Assembly (NCBI GenBank): GCA_014281115.1
Contig: JACONQ010000004.1
Coordinates: 3,348,001-3,412,000 of the forward strand
Reading direction: 5' to 3'
Length of the DNA: 64,000 bases
Origin: Laburnicola sp. R22_1
Lineage: Eukaryota > Ascomycota > Dothideomycetes > Pleosporales > Didymosphaeriaceae
The notes under the pieces were generated by a model that worked only from the letters and a program-made list of their open reading frames with translations, was not told the DNA's origin and made no database searches. Within the stretch, counting starts at the first letter, position 1; each line of letters opens with the position of its first letter. Below are positions 53,943-64,000 of this stretch, piece by piece. The translations under genes and the position numbers were made by a program.

Positions 53943-56214
53943 ATGAACGCTCCAAAAGCTCCCCAGTACGGAAAGGCATCCAAATTCCTTAGTGAAGACG
54001 AGCTCCTTGAGTTCCGCGGAAGCACCTACTTCCTCCAAATCACCGAGTTGGTCGCCGGTGAACGCGAAAGACTTTTTATACCGAAAACTCGCCGCTTCCT
54101 GCGACTTACATGTCCGGCACAACGAGGTTGTTGCGTTCACATGCCCATATCTAAGTGGCTCCCTCGAAAAATCCTTCAAAATTTTCATGAACGAGCAAGA
54201 ACCAGAAGCGGAAGAGCAGGTTTCTGAAGCTAGCCAAGTATTTTACACACCAAATCCAAGAGATGATGATCGAGCCAATAATGTTAGAAAGTTTGGAGGT
54301 ATCGTTCCTCTGGACACCTCGATTGCCACAGAAATGCCCGAGAACATTGGTGCTTCCTTGGGCGAGTACATCATGGGCATAACGTTGCAGCCGAAGAAGG
54401 CGGGAGGAAAACACCCGAAGACTTCTCAAAGCCTGGCGCATCATTCAGCCAACCTGACGCGCTTAATTAAAGAGACGTATGATGCAGAAAACTCGGCTGG
54501 TGTGGTAGAAGCCCAACGCAAACTAGAAAACTACGTCTTCCTTAGCTCGGTCGCGAAGATGGTTGGAAGAATAGAACGAGGAGATGGCAACTTGAGAAAA
54601 GGTTTACGAAAGGCAAGGAACTTTCACCTGTTCCTTCGAAAGTTAAATGCAGAGATTCTGGAGGATTATCCACAAGCCGCGAGGTTGGCACAACTATTCC
54701 TAGTGGCTTTCACCCCCCCCCCACAGAAAGGTGTTATTAAAGCTTTTCTCGGAAACATTGGTCCTCTTCCGGAGGATAGCCCCTTTAAGGAGTGGCAAGA
54801 AATGTTAGCGAACAACCAGGTGTTGCTTTATGACACTACCGGTCGCTGGTATCTACAAGATCTTATTTCTATGGTTTTTCGTAATATGGTCGACGAGATG
54901 TACACCCTGAAAAAGGCAAAGATCAGTGCCCAGGAATTCAAAATCAAACATTTTGAGGATTGGAGGAACGATTGTTATCAAAAGGAACGCGACCTGCTAT
55001 GCGAAGACGTCGATGAATCGCTGGACATCGCTGTTGCCTGGATGTACATGCTTTTGAAGATCAAGACGCTCTTCAACGAGCATCTGTTGGACAATTTTAA
55101 GTTCCTACGGAATCTTTACAGTCTCCACTCCACCACGGACCTACCGGACCAGACTCTGTCGGAGCAGTCGCACACTCCCTTGCCTAGTAAGTTTATGGAA
55201 TCATCAGAAGGCACGCATCCTTCATCGGAGGGAATAGAGAGCAGTGCCGTCGATGAGCTACCGGACCTGTTCGACGATACCTACATCAATGAGATCGATG
55301 CGTACTCCCAGGAATTCGCCGAAATCGATCATATCGCTCGCTCTAAAAAGTGGGAATATGCTGTCATGAAATTTTTGGATGTCGTCACCCTCCACCAGGC
55401 CGCCCTTCAGTCCTTGATGAACAAGACGCAGAAGAACCCGAAAGCCAGAATAGCGAGGGCATTTATCGACCGAGCACGATTTATCCACGTACGCTGTAAT
55501 CAACAGTCCAAGGACAAAGCCATGACACCGATCCTCTCCATTTTGCAGCGATCCTTTGAGATATAGCGAGATTCGAATAACGCGCTACCGAAGAACATGG
55601 ATACGAAGATGGACATGATCAAAGGTTATCTGATCGATAGACTGAAAGTCAAGGAGGGCACACTGATCGCAAGTGCCAGATTCCCTGGAACGACACACTG
55701 CGAGACGATTTTGATGTCACTGTATCTGATCGCTGCTGATCGCAATGATTTGGTCGATACGAATGCAAGCGAGAACAAGGCTGAGATTCTGAAGCTCCCG
55801 GATCAATCCATCACTGAACACTTCTCTGGTAAGATGACGGTACTGCCCGTCTCTAGGAGATGCTGCCCTGCTTGCAACGCCTTGTTTTATTTCTACGCTG
55901 GAAATAATACTATCCTGTATCCAGGATGCCATCCGGCTTGGAGTGCTGTGTCACTCCCACCATGGATTCCACGAAAGGCCGGCCTTGCTGTCCTAGAAAC
56001 CGTTCGTAAGGCTGTGCGCGAACGAAGAGAGCGAATTCTGGAAGCCGTGAAGTCGGACACCTTGGGTGAGACTGACTCTGTAGCATCAAGCACGGGCACA
56101 TCCCTCGTCCACGATAAAAATGAAGAGATTGAGGATGCACGACGCTTCAGACTCATTCGATCTAAAAGGCCTCGAGACGTGTCTGGGAGCCAGGATGCAC
56201 CGAATAAGAGATGA
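53943..56214 (+). pseudogene. OTT_1508-like deaminase-fold gene with an in-frame stop and probable frameshift
   Basis: A long fungal protein (about 750 residues if read through). The N-terminal part starts at ATG 53943 (MNAPKAPQYGKASKFLSEDE) and changes frame near a run of five T (54073-54077) into a 460-residue stretch of helical sequence. A TAG at 55564-55566 interrupts it; the same frame resumes at once and carries the deaminase signature: HCE (55696-55704) and CCPAC (55861-55875), zinc ligands and acid/base Glu of the nucleic-acid deaminase fold, then the PGCHPAW...SLPPWIPR tail typical of fungal OTT_1508-family proteins. Function in fungi is unknown; the family derives from bacterial nucleic-acid deaminases by published analysis. 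Lies between a dead transposon and the RIPed block. If the TAG and T-run are sequence errors, it is an intact gene. Confidence 0.75.
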
Positions 56215-56321
56215 TTGAGCTCTTTTTTTTGTGCGTTTAGTCAGGAGGCCAATGCCTTTGTTGTGTTCCCAGACACGGGCAATGCAAATAGCACGGAGCT
56301 GCAGGCTGCTTAGGTTGTGTT

Positions 56322-56405
56322 TTTTTTAATCAACAAAGCTATATTCTGTAACTATACTATAAAAAAAAATCTAGCTATAACTTTTTTTTTTCTATATACT
56401 AGCTT
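56322..56405 (-). repeat. RIPed copy of segment 29278-29362
   Basis: Reverse-complement match with almost only transition differences (C to T, G to A). Directly followed by a copy of the inverted-repeat arm. Confidence 0.8.
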
Positions 56406-56517
56406 TATACGCTCTTTTTAATTACTAAGTAGGGGGCTCTGCTTTTTTTGTTATATTATTTAAGATAAAAGCCTTTGTCGTCCTACCCCTAGGTAGATAA
56501 ATTAACGCCACACATAC
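56403..56517 (+). repeat. RIPed copy (C) of inverted-repeat arm
   Basis: Same order as arm A, with GATTACTAAGCAGG now AATTACTAAGTAGG and GTCATGTTATTTGAGATG now GTTATATTATTTAAGATA. The GTCGTCCTACCCCTAGG part, poor in CpA, is unchanged. A partial fourth copy is at about 56550-56590. Confidence 0.85.
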
Positions 56518-56619
56518 TAGCTTTAAGTTTATATAGAAATCTATTTTACACTCTTTTTAATTACTAAGTAGGAGGCTTTGCTTTTTTACTATAATACTAC
56601 TGTGACTAGTAAATAGAAA

Positions 56620-56712
56620 TAAAAAAACTTAAAAAAACATAAAAAAACTTAAAAAAACATTAAAAAAACATTAAAAAAACATTAAAAAAACTTAAAAAAA
56701 CTTAAAAAAACT
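56620..56712. repeat. Short tandem A-rich repeat
   Basis: About nine units of the type (T)TAAAAAAAC / ATAAAAAAAC, period 10-11 bases. Confidence 0.85.
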
Positions 56713-58896
56713 ATCTTTTACTATATATTAGGGATTTTTTTTAGTAAGTATGCGCACCTAGAATACCTATACAGCTCTATGTATACCTACGTACGCTTAC
56801 GCGCTAAATACACTCTAAGCGCCTTAGTAATACCTATTTTTTATATACACTTGCGTAACTTTGCGTATAATTATATATAATTAGTATTAAGTATATAATA
56901 AGTTACTATAATATACCTTTATATTGTAGCGCTAGGTAGAACTATATTTAATTCTATACTATTTATAGCTAGAGCGCGCTATATATACTAACTATCTAAT
57001 TTATATACTTTTATATTTATATAGTTAGTGTTAACTATAGAGTTTATTAGACTTAGCGAGTTTAAATCTTACTCTCTTCCTACTCTAGTTTTTAAACACT
57101 AAAAACTAATCTTTGTAGATAAGAAAAAAAGTAGCCTAAATAAGCTAGTATCTCTAATAATTAAGAAATTTCTAACTATTTAAGCTAGTCTTAACTAAGT
57201 TATTAGATTAAACTTATAGGATAGGAAAGCTATTATTAGCAAGTACTTCTAATAATTAAGAAATCTCTAACTAGTTATTAATTAGTCTTGATAAGTTATT
57301 AAGATTTAAACTTATAGGATAAGAAAGTTAATTAAGGCATATTACTATCTTCTAATTTAGGAAAAACTTTATTAGAAATTTTAATTTACGCTTTAGATAG
57401 ATAATAGGCCACTAGTGTTAGTTTTCCCTTAACCCCCTCTAAAGGACTTTTTACTAGGGAAAAGTGCCCCTTATCTACCTATATAATTTGCCTATGGCTG
57501 TATTTACTTTATAGAAAATATAGAAGCAATAGAAACGTTAATAATATTAGAATTTATAAGTGTATATACTTTATAATAATTTACTTTTATATAGCGCATT
57601 ATAATTTACTATAAAAGTCTTCTAATTATTTATATATAAGTAGTAGTAAAATTAATTAATATACTAGCTATTATGTTATTATAAGTAATAGTAGAATTAA
57701 TAAGTACACTAGTCTTTATAGTTTTTATCTATATATAATTATTAGTAGAGTTAACGCGTATACTACCCTTAGTAGTAATAGTAAGAGTAGGTCTAATTTA
57801 TACTAAGCGGGTTATATATACTAATATTATATATATAGAATATTTTCTCCCCTAGAGTTAATCTATAATATTACGTAATCCCGGGCTAGCTATTTAACTA
57901 ATTACTATATTACGTAATTAATAATTTCTTTAATAATATTTTTTACTGCAATAATAATAATAACAATTATAATAGTAACTAACCTAACTATTTTATCTAA
58001 CTCTCTCTCTATAGTAAATCTCTCCTTGCAACTAGTAAGCCATATACTGCCACCTAGAACCTTACTGCTACTACCTATCTCCCCTATGCTTCTACCACCG
58101 CCGCTTACTCTTACCCTTATCGCTTGCAGTCCCCCACCTTAATAGTAGCCTAGATAATCGCCACTACCTTAATAAGCTTCTTGCGCTACTACTACACCTC
58201 TAGTGTCTTATATATTGTAATAAACTCTTTCTTCTCTTTGCTTTATTTCTTACCCTTATAGTTCTTATTACCTTTATTTTTAGTTATATTTTTAAGCTTC
58301 TATAGTATAATCTCTATGTTATACTATTATTACGTTATAAAGACTGCGACTTTACTAATATCTAGGTACTAAAGAAGTGCCTTACACTCTAGAATTTAGA
58401 GGCATAAAACGCAGCAAATTAGCCTAAAGATATTACTAATAGGGTACTTAAAAATAATCTCTAGAGGCCTCTCTAATAATCCTTCTAGTTGTATAAGGTT
58501 GCTAAATCTCTAGGAATTATTCTTAACTTTGCCTAGCTAGTCGTCTATATCCTAACTAAATTTAATAATAGCTATATTACTATAGGTATTAGATTCGAAC
58601 GCAATATTAGATCGCTAAAAAGTTGTCGCATTACTAGATATAATAGATAAAGAGATAAAGATTTAGTGTTCTAGGCGTTTCTAATATTATAAAAGGCAGA
58701 CTTTATACACTATACGTATAGCAAACTATAATTACGCTACTGCTAGGTTGTAAGCATAATAACTAAACTATAGTTAAATATCCTATCGCCCACACTACTT
58801 CTGTAGTTGCGACTCTGCAGTTTACTACAGCTCTCTAATAGTCTACTAGTTAAGAGATATTATATAACTTAATTATGCTAGATAGTAGACTATCTA

Positions 58897-59078
58897 TTAA
58901 CTACTATCGCTAATACTACTGTGTAGAAAGTTAATAACAAAATTATTATTATTTTGTATATATTTAATTACTACTACTATGTGCTAGATACTAGGTTTTA
59001 GTACCTTCTATTTTACTCCTCTCTATATATAGTGCGAACTCGATCTTGGTTAGAATTTTCACACAATAAAGATCTTTA
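58897..59078 (+). mobile_element. RIPed full-length copy of the 182-base element
   Basis: Same length as 46869-47050 and aligned end to end: TTGACTGCCGTCG becomes TTAACTACTATCG, GAAGATCTTCA becomes AAAGATCTTTA. Differences are mostly transitions. Flanking duplication no longer visible. Confidence 0.75.
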
Positions 59079-59646
59079 ATATATAGAATATTAGGTATAT
59101 TACTTAACTATACTATACTATAGTTAGTGTTTACTTTAAAGGCTATTTAGACAAGTATAAATATAGTGCGTTACTATAGCTTCTAGAACCACACACTTTC
59201 TAGTACTATCTTTAGGCTTAGGTTTTTTACGCCTTATGCCTAGACAACTATACTAGTAAAAAACTTATTATTAGTAATAACGTATTCCTTAGGGCTATAG
59301 TAGGCTATATATAGTATTAGACCTACCTTAAGCTTCTTCTCTATATACTCTATTATGCTAAGAGCCTTATTTCTAAGCATTTTTAGTAGACTAGCTTCCT
59401 CTTTATATCTCTATATAAACTCCTTCTTATTATTACTAGTGTTAAGAAAAATTCTAAGATTAAGTAAGTTCTTATATAATATTAGAAAATACCTACAACT
59501 CTATTTTATATATACTATTTTTATTTCTATTTAATATTAGCATAGATATAGTTATTAATATAAATATCTTCTTTAAGTTTAGGTGTTATTAGTTCTTTAG
59601 TACTACGCGTGTCTACACTTATATTAAATAAGGTGTTCTCTTATAT

Positions 59647-60018
59647 ACTACCCTTATCTAATGCTAGCTATGCTTATTAACTACCTATTTACTATTACTT
59701 ATAGTAAACTTACTATATTATCCTACTAGTTAGATTTAATATTGCCCTTATCTAACGCTAGCTATACTTATTAACTACTTATTATTACTTATAGTGAACT
59801 TACTATATTATCCTACTAGTTAGGTTTAATATTACTCTTGTCTAACACTAGCTATACTTATTAACCGCTTATTTATTATTACTTATAGTAAACTTACTAT
59901 ATTATCCCACTAATTAGGTTTAATATTACTCTTATCTAATGCTAACTATGCTTATTAACTACTTATTTATTATTACTTATAGTAAACTTACTATGTTATT
60001 CTACTAGTTAGATTTAAT
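59647..60018. repeat. 94-base tandem repeat, four units
   Basis: Units start near 59647, 59741, 59831 and 59925 (period 94, 90, 94). Each holds CTAACGCTAGCTATACTTATT-like text and TATTATCCTACTAGTTAGRTTTAATA-like text with point differences and a 4-base indel. Confidence 0.85.
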
Positions 60019-60446
60019 ATACGTAGCCTCTTTGCCATCCTCTAGTCCTAGCTTTATTAACTCTTCTAGTAATATAAAGGTGTAAATATTAGATAGGTTA
60101 TTATAGTTACTATTATTTAGTAATACTAGTAATATTATAATCTAGCAATTATATTTTATAATACAGCCCTATATAAATGTCTTAATAAGTATCTATTTTA
60201 ATACACTTATCCTCTCCTATAGCCTCTTAATAATATTTTATAAGGCTAATAATATTAGTAAGTTGTATAGTTTAAAAGTAAAGCTACTTACTCTTAATTT
60301 TATCTACTAAAATACGTTAAGTTAATCTTAAACCCCCTTTCTACTTCTCTAGCGCAGTATATAGTAGTAATCTAAAGTATACTACTATACTCTCTATTAG
60401 AGTTTAGAAGTATTATTCTAAGTTAGATATCTTTATAATAGGAATA

Positions 60447-60507
60447 ACATGGTTTACTAGCAAGTAATCCACACTAGTAAGCGCGCCACCTTTGCCAAGA
60501 CCCCACT
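60447..60507 (+). repeat. Terminal inverted repeat of pogo element 2 (low-coordinate end)
   Basis: Pairs with 62250-62310. Shared core CCACACTAGTAAGCGCG is identical on both sides; ACATGG here against ACGTGG at the other end is a RIP-type change. Confidence 0.88.
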
Positions 60508-61069
60508 AAACCATTTTATTTATTATTAGACTGCGTCGCAACACTACTTAAAAATATATACTAAGTTAATATATCTAATTCAGATTCTTCCTCTTTAACT
60601 CCCTGGTAGGTTTGCGCATTGTGTCCAGGTTGCCTACAAATGCCACAACGCTATTAAGTTAATGGCCCTATTGTAGCGCGACTAGTACCTAATAATTGTT
60701 TACCCTTCTTCTGTCCACCAGCGTCCTTAGGAGTGGCTAGCTAATATCCCTCTACTACTATAAGTGATCCCTAATGCTGGATATACCTCCTTTTACGCGA
60801 TTTTCGTCTTATAGTCTTCTTAATTATCTTGCAAAGGCCTGCAATTTTATTTAACACTAGTACCTAACTATATATTACACTTAGAGCGCCTTTTTTAAGC
60901 TTCTTAAGTACCTGCATAGTTAAAGTTAGTAATAAATTAAAGTAATCTCTAATTCTTTTGCGAACTAGTGTTAATTGCGTCTTAAATTCGCGTAGGTTAC
61001 TTAGTGTTTTAGACTCCTAGGTGGTAGACTCTTTAATGGGCAGACTAGGTATACAGATACGGATGTTAA

Positions 61070-62213
61070 GGTACTACAACACCTCCTCTGGATTTAATAG
61101 GACTAGCCTAGCACCGCGAAAACTACCCTTAATTGTCTCTGTAGAGAAAACCTTTAAAAATGCGATTTTAAAGACTAGAAGAAACTTAATCTTTATAATG
61201 TGGATTATTAGCTAACGCGCTAAGCCTAAGATCTTAGCACTATATACCTTCTTTAGTGGGGAGAAATAGTCTATATCTAATAGCTACAGTAGGTATAACG
61301 AATATGGCAGTATATAGAGAGTAATAATCTTATATTCCTTGCAGTAATCCTAAAACTTAATTTAGTTATAGCTCTTATAGCTGTTAATAACTAGCAGCTA
61401 ATAGGTTTCTTTAGCGCGTCCCTTTGTATGCGCGTTAAAGTGTTTTAACTACGCGATACTAAGCTTGTTATTTGTCTAGCCGTTCTCGCTGACAGCGATT
61501 ATCCAATCGCCAGGAATTAACGCGTCTTCGTACTAGGTGGAGATGTGACGCTTGCCGGCGTAGATAATAAAGGGAGGGATTGCCTATCTAGCAGCGCAGA
61601 TACCCTGGATCACCGTAATCCACTGGTGATCGCCTGGCTGTATTAATTTGGGTTTCGCACGCCTCTCTAATGCTGTAACCACAAGCTAAGACCCTATAAC
61701 CCCTATTAGGAAGCCTGATTTATTAAAGTTGTAGGTGTCCTTATCTATAATGCCGTACTTGACTTTAATGCCCTTTATAAGCTTGAACCACGCGTTTATA
61801 ACCTTAGAATCTTCCTATTATACTCTCTAGTTGTTGTATGACTAAGACTAACGCGTTTTAACTTCACGTCTGCGCTTAATAAACCTGTCTGTCTAGTTAA
61901 TGCTAATAGGTGGCTTTCCTCTCTATAAACATAGTGAATCGGCCATTGTACGGATTATAAGCTTTATAGGAGGAAATTCACGCGTGTCTAGCTTAATTAT
62001 ACAATTAACAAGCGCCTGCTCCTTAAGGAGAGTAAAATTCTTTAATTTAGATGGGTTATCGCGTCGTGTAGTTGTTCTATTACGTCTTTAATTAAGCGTT
62101 CTGCGATTAACGTTATACAGCCCTGCTGCTGCTCGCTCTGTAAGATTTAGGTCTTATTTAATAGCTCTAATAGCAATAAGTAACTGAGCTTTATTAGATA
62201 GCTTAGAAGACAT
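61070..62213 (-). pseudogene. RIP-destroyed pogo transposase
   Basis: Starts at ATG 62213 (MSSKLSNKAQLLIAIRAIK, then TAA). Read on the reverse strand through many TAG/TAA codons the pogo plan is plain: ERAAAGLYNVN HTH, LVNCIIKLDTREFPPIK, AWFKLIKGIKVKYGI, YNFNKSGFLIGV (first catalytic Asp now Asn), IQPGDHQWITVIQGI, a LVINSYKSY remnant of the DGHGSH box, and DIDYFSPLK for the third Asp region. At least ten stops. Confidence 0.88.
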
Positions 62214-62249
62214 AGTAGGTGGTTGTATTATAATGGTATTATTGGTGAT

Positions 62250-62310
62250 GGTGGGGTCTTGGCAAAGGTGACGCGCTTACTAGTGTGGGTCACTCGCTGG
62301 TAAACCACGT
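62250..62310 (-). repeat. Terminal inverted repeat of pogo element 2 (high-coordinate end)
   Basis: Less mutated end: reads ACGTGGTTTACCAGCGAGTG from the tip inward on the reverse strand. Confidence 0.88.
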
Positions 62311-64000
62311 TAAAGCTAATATTTATACTAAATAGATACCTAGTTACTAAACTAATAAATTAGTTGCTATAAAACCTGCCTTTTTCTATCTACTCTAGTA
62401 TTAATATACTATAAGAGTATATAATAAGTATATTAGGCGCAATATATATTAACTATATCTAATAAGAAAAAGCTAAACCTCTTTAGTGCTCTTAAAACTT
62501 TAGGCTAAATATCTAGCATAGGAGTAAATAGCTAGTAATAGTCTTACACTATTTCTTAAGCGGCTACTACGCACTATAAATAATAGCTCTAGATTTTATT
62601 ATACACCTTAATTTTATTAGCCTATACTATTCTTAAGCCTATATCTATAATAGTATATAGTATATTCTATCACTCTTCTATAGTTAATATATTATATACC
62701 TAAGTCTAGGCGTTTGTAATTAGATGCTATAGTAGTTTTATATATCTCTTAATATATAGAGTTAGCTTTATTAGCTTAATAGGCCTCTTTTCTATTAGTA
62801 ACCTTATAATTACTATTATAGAAACAGCTCCCACAATAATAGACTCTTCTTATAAGAATAGTTTAGGCCTTTATACTACCCTCTACTGAGATATTTTTAT
62901 AGCTAATATTATTAATAGTGTTAATACTATTAGACTAGACTTACTTCTTAGTAAGCTTAGACTAATAGTAGGTAAATCTATTATAAAATTAGGTAGCGCC
63001 TAAGCCTTGTGTAAATAATCACTTATAGATTTTATGGTAATATAGTTCCTTATATAATAGTTTCTAATATAACTAGAAAGTTACTAATGTATCTTCTTAT
63101 TTATCTATACTATATTATTAAGATAGTTATACTATAGACGCTGTCTTTCTCTTCTTTCTAAGTATTTTTAAGTACTAGTATAGATTAAAGTTATATAGTT
63201 ATAAGTATTAAGCAACCTACACCCTATTATAAGCTAGTCCTACTATATAAATTTAGTTTTTTTTAACTTATAAAAGACTCTAATTACCCTTACTTACTAC
63301 TAGACCTAAGCAACTAGTATTAATATTTAATAGGCGCGTGCTAACTACCCACATAGTAAAAATATTAGTAACTTATAGTAAATTTACTTAGCTATATTAA
63401 TATACTTATAGTCTTATACTATCCCCTCTAGCTTATAATATTAGATTACATACACCTTGCCTATTTATTTTCTAGACTCTATAGTAGTGTAGGTAGTATA
63501 TTATAAATAGTAGTGCACTATTAGTCTATATGCACTATATATTCTAATAGCACTCTTTATAGGAATAATTATAGTTTTAATAAGAGTGCATCTAGAATAG
63601 CGCAGTATTAGGTATCTAATACTCTTAGTTATAAGTACTATATACGTGCACTACTCCTACGCTAGCTAAAAATAGGTTAATATTACTATCTAGCTATTAA
63701 CTAATATTATAAAATATCTTATTATATTAGCTAGCGCATTTATTTTAAGAATAGCTTAGCTTATTTTACTATTATATTAAAGTTAATCTTTTATTAACTT
63801 ACTAGTCTATCTAGTTAAGGTGTATTTTAGCTGCGTTTATATATTAATACTAGCTTAATTTTCTATTTAGCTATTTATTATATTTATAGTAAGCTACTTA
63901 TTCTATATGCTTATTAGTATAATAATCTCTATCTATTCTTTTATAAAAATATACTAGTAGGTATAATATATATAACTTAATAATATGTATATTATAGATT

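Larger units (their letters stand above)
60447..62310 (-). mobile_element. Second pogo-type transposon, heavily RIPed
   Basis: 1,864 bases between TA dinucleotides (60445-60446 and 62311-62312), with ~60-base inverted ends: ACRTGGTTTACYAGCRAGT at the tip and CCTTTGCCAAGACCCCA at the inner side. The left end shows transitions relative to the right. It encodes a relic transposase on the reverse strand. Different family from the element at 51.8 kb, although both begin ACGTG. Confidence 0.92.
56215..64000. other. Extreme AT-rich, RIP-mutated repeat compartment
   Basis: From just after the deaminase stop to the window end composition shifts sharply to AT. CpA and TpG are nearly absent over long runs (e.g. 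none in 57121-57239) while TpA is very frequent and CpG persists, the signature of RIP. No live gene. Contents listed separately: short repeats, copies of the 28-31 kb repeats, a RIPed 182-base element, a 94-base tandem repeat and a pogo element. Between these I see only unidentifiable decayed sequence; continuing past 64,000. Confidence 0.9.

Noticed and set aside
61021..61215. 64-codon + strand open frame in the AT-rich block
   Set aside because: Antisense to the relic pogo transposase.
1..64000. tRNA genes, rRNA, CRISPR arrays, bacterial-type operons
   Set aside because: Looked for B-box-like GGTTCGAATCC and regular spacer arrays; none convincing. Weak tRNA genes could be missed without a covariance search.

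Overview
The window is a chromosome piece from a filamentous ascomycete fungus. The evidence is short GT-AG introns (42-81 bases, with one of 148), many with CTAAC/CTRAY-like branch sites. The genes are fungal: 1,3-beta-glucan synthase, Whi5-type repressor, Vts1, Sds23, GH16 and GH18 wall enzymes, and an RNase T2. Transposon copies show repeat-induced point mutation (RIP, C to T at CpA). A dothideomycete is my best guess, but that is inference. No virus, plasmid, CRISPR, rRNA or recognisable tRNA was seen.

Bases 1-28,650 are dense housekeeping DNA. In order: the 3' half of FKS1 (+), LCB1 serine palmitoyltransferase (+), a small four-helix membrane protein (+), a Whi5-like G1/S repressor (-), a Metallopep/jacalin protein (+), CHO1 phosphatidylserine synthase (-), GAR1 (-), cytosolic threonyl-tRNA synthetase (+), ureidoglycolate lyase (-), COG5 (+), VTS1 (+) and a secreted GH16 glucanase (+). 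The ThrRS promoter carries two TGACTCA boxes, the site of the cross-pathway amino-acid control factor.

Bases 28,650-31,660 are a gene-free repeat block with 117-base inverted arms. Bases 31,660-51,460 are gene-bearing again: an unknown protein (-), a J-domain membrane protein (+), a membrane-anchored GH18 chitinase (-), a possible 76-residue secreted Cys protein (-), a 3CxxC zinc protein (-), RNase T2 (-), a HAD 'Swiss Army Knife' RNA-repair-type protein with an RGG tail (-), a RING protein (+), SDS23 (-) and a seven-helix membrane protein (-). A 182-base repeat with a perfect 14-base flanking duplication sits at 46,869.

Bases 51,757-53,588 are a complete pogo-type (Tc1/mariner) transposon with 65-base inverted repeats and TA duplication. 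It is dead: one frameshift, three TAG stops and a catalytic Asp changed to Asn. Next comes a fungal OTT_1508-like deaminase-fold gene (53,943-56,214), interrupted by an in-frame TAG and probably a frameshift. From about 56,220 to the end base composition collapses to extreme AT with almost no CpA/TpG: heavily RIPed, nested repeats holding a second pogo element (60,447-62,310), a 94-base tandem repeat, and mutated copies of the repeats found intact at 28-31 kb and 46.9 kb.

The most interesting items are the broken deaminase gene at the edge of the RIPed compartment, the 182-base element, and the intact/RIPed repeat pairs, which give a natural before-and-after record of RIP.
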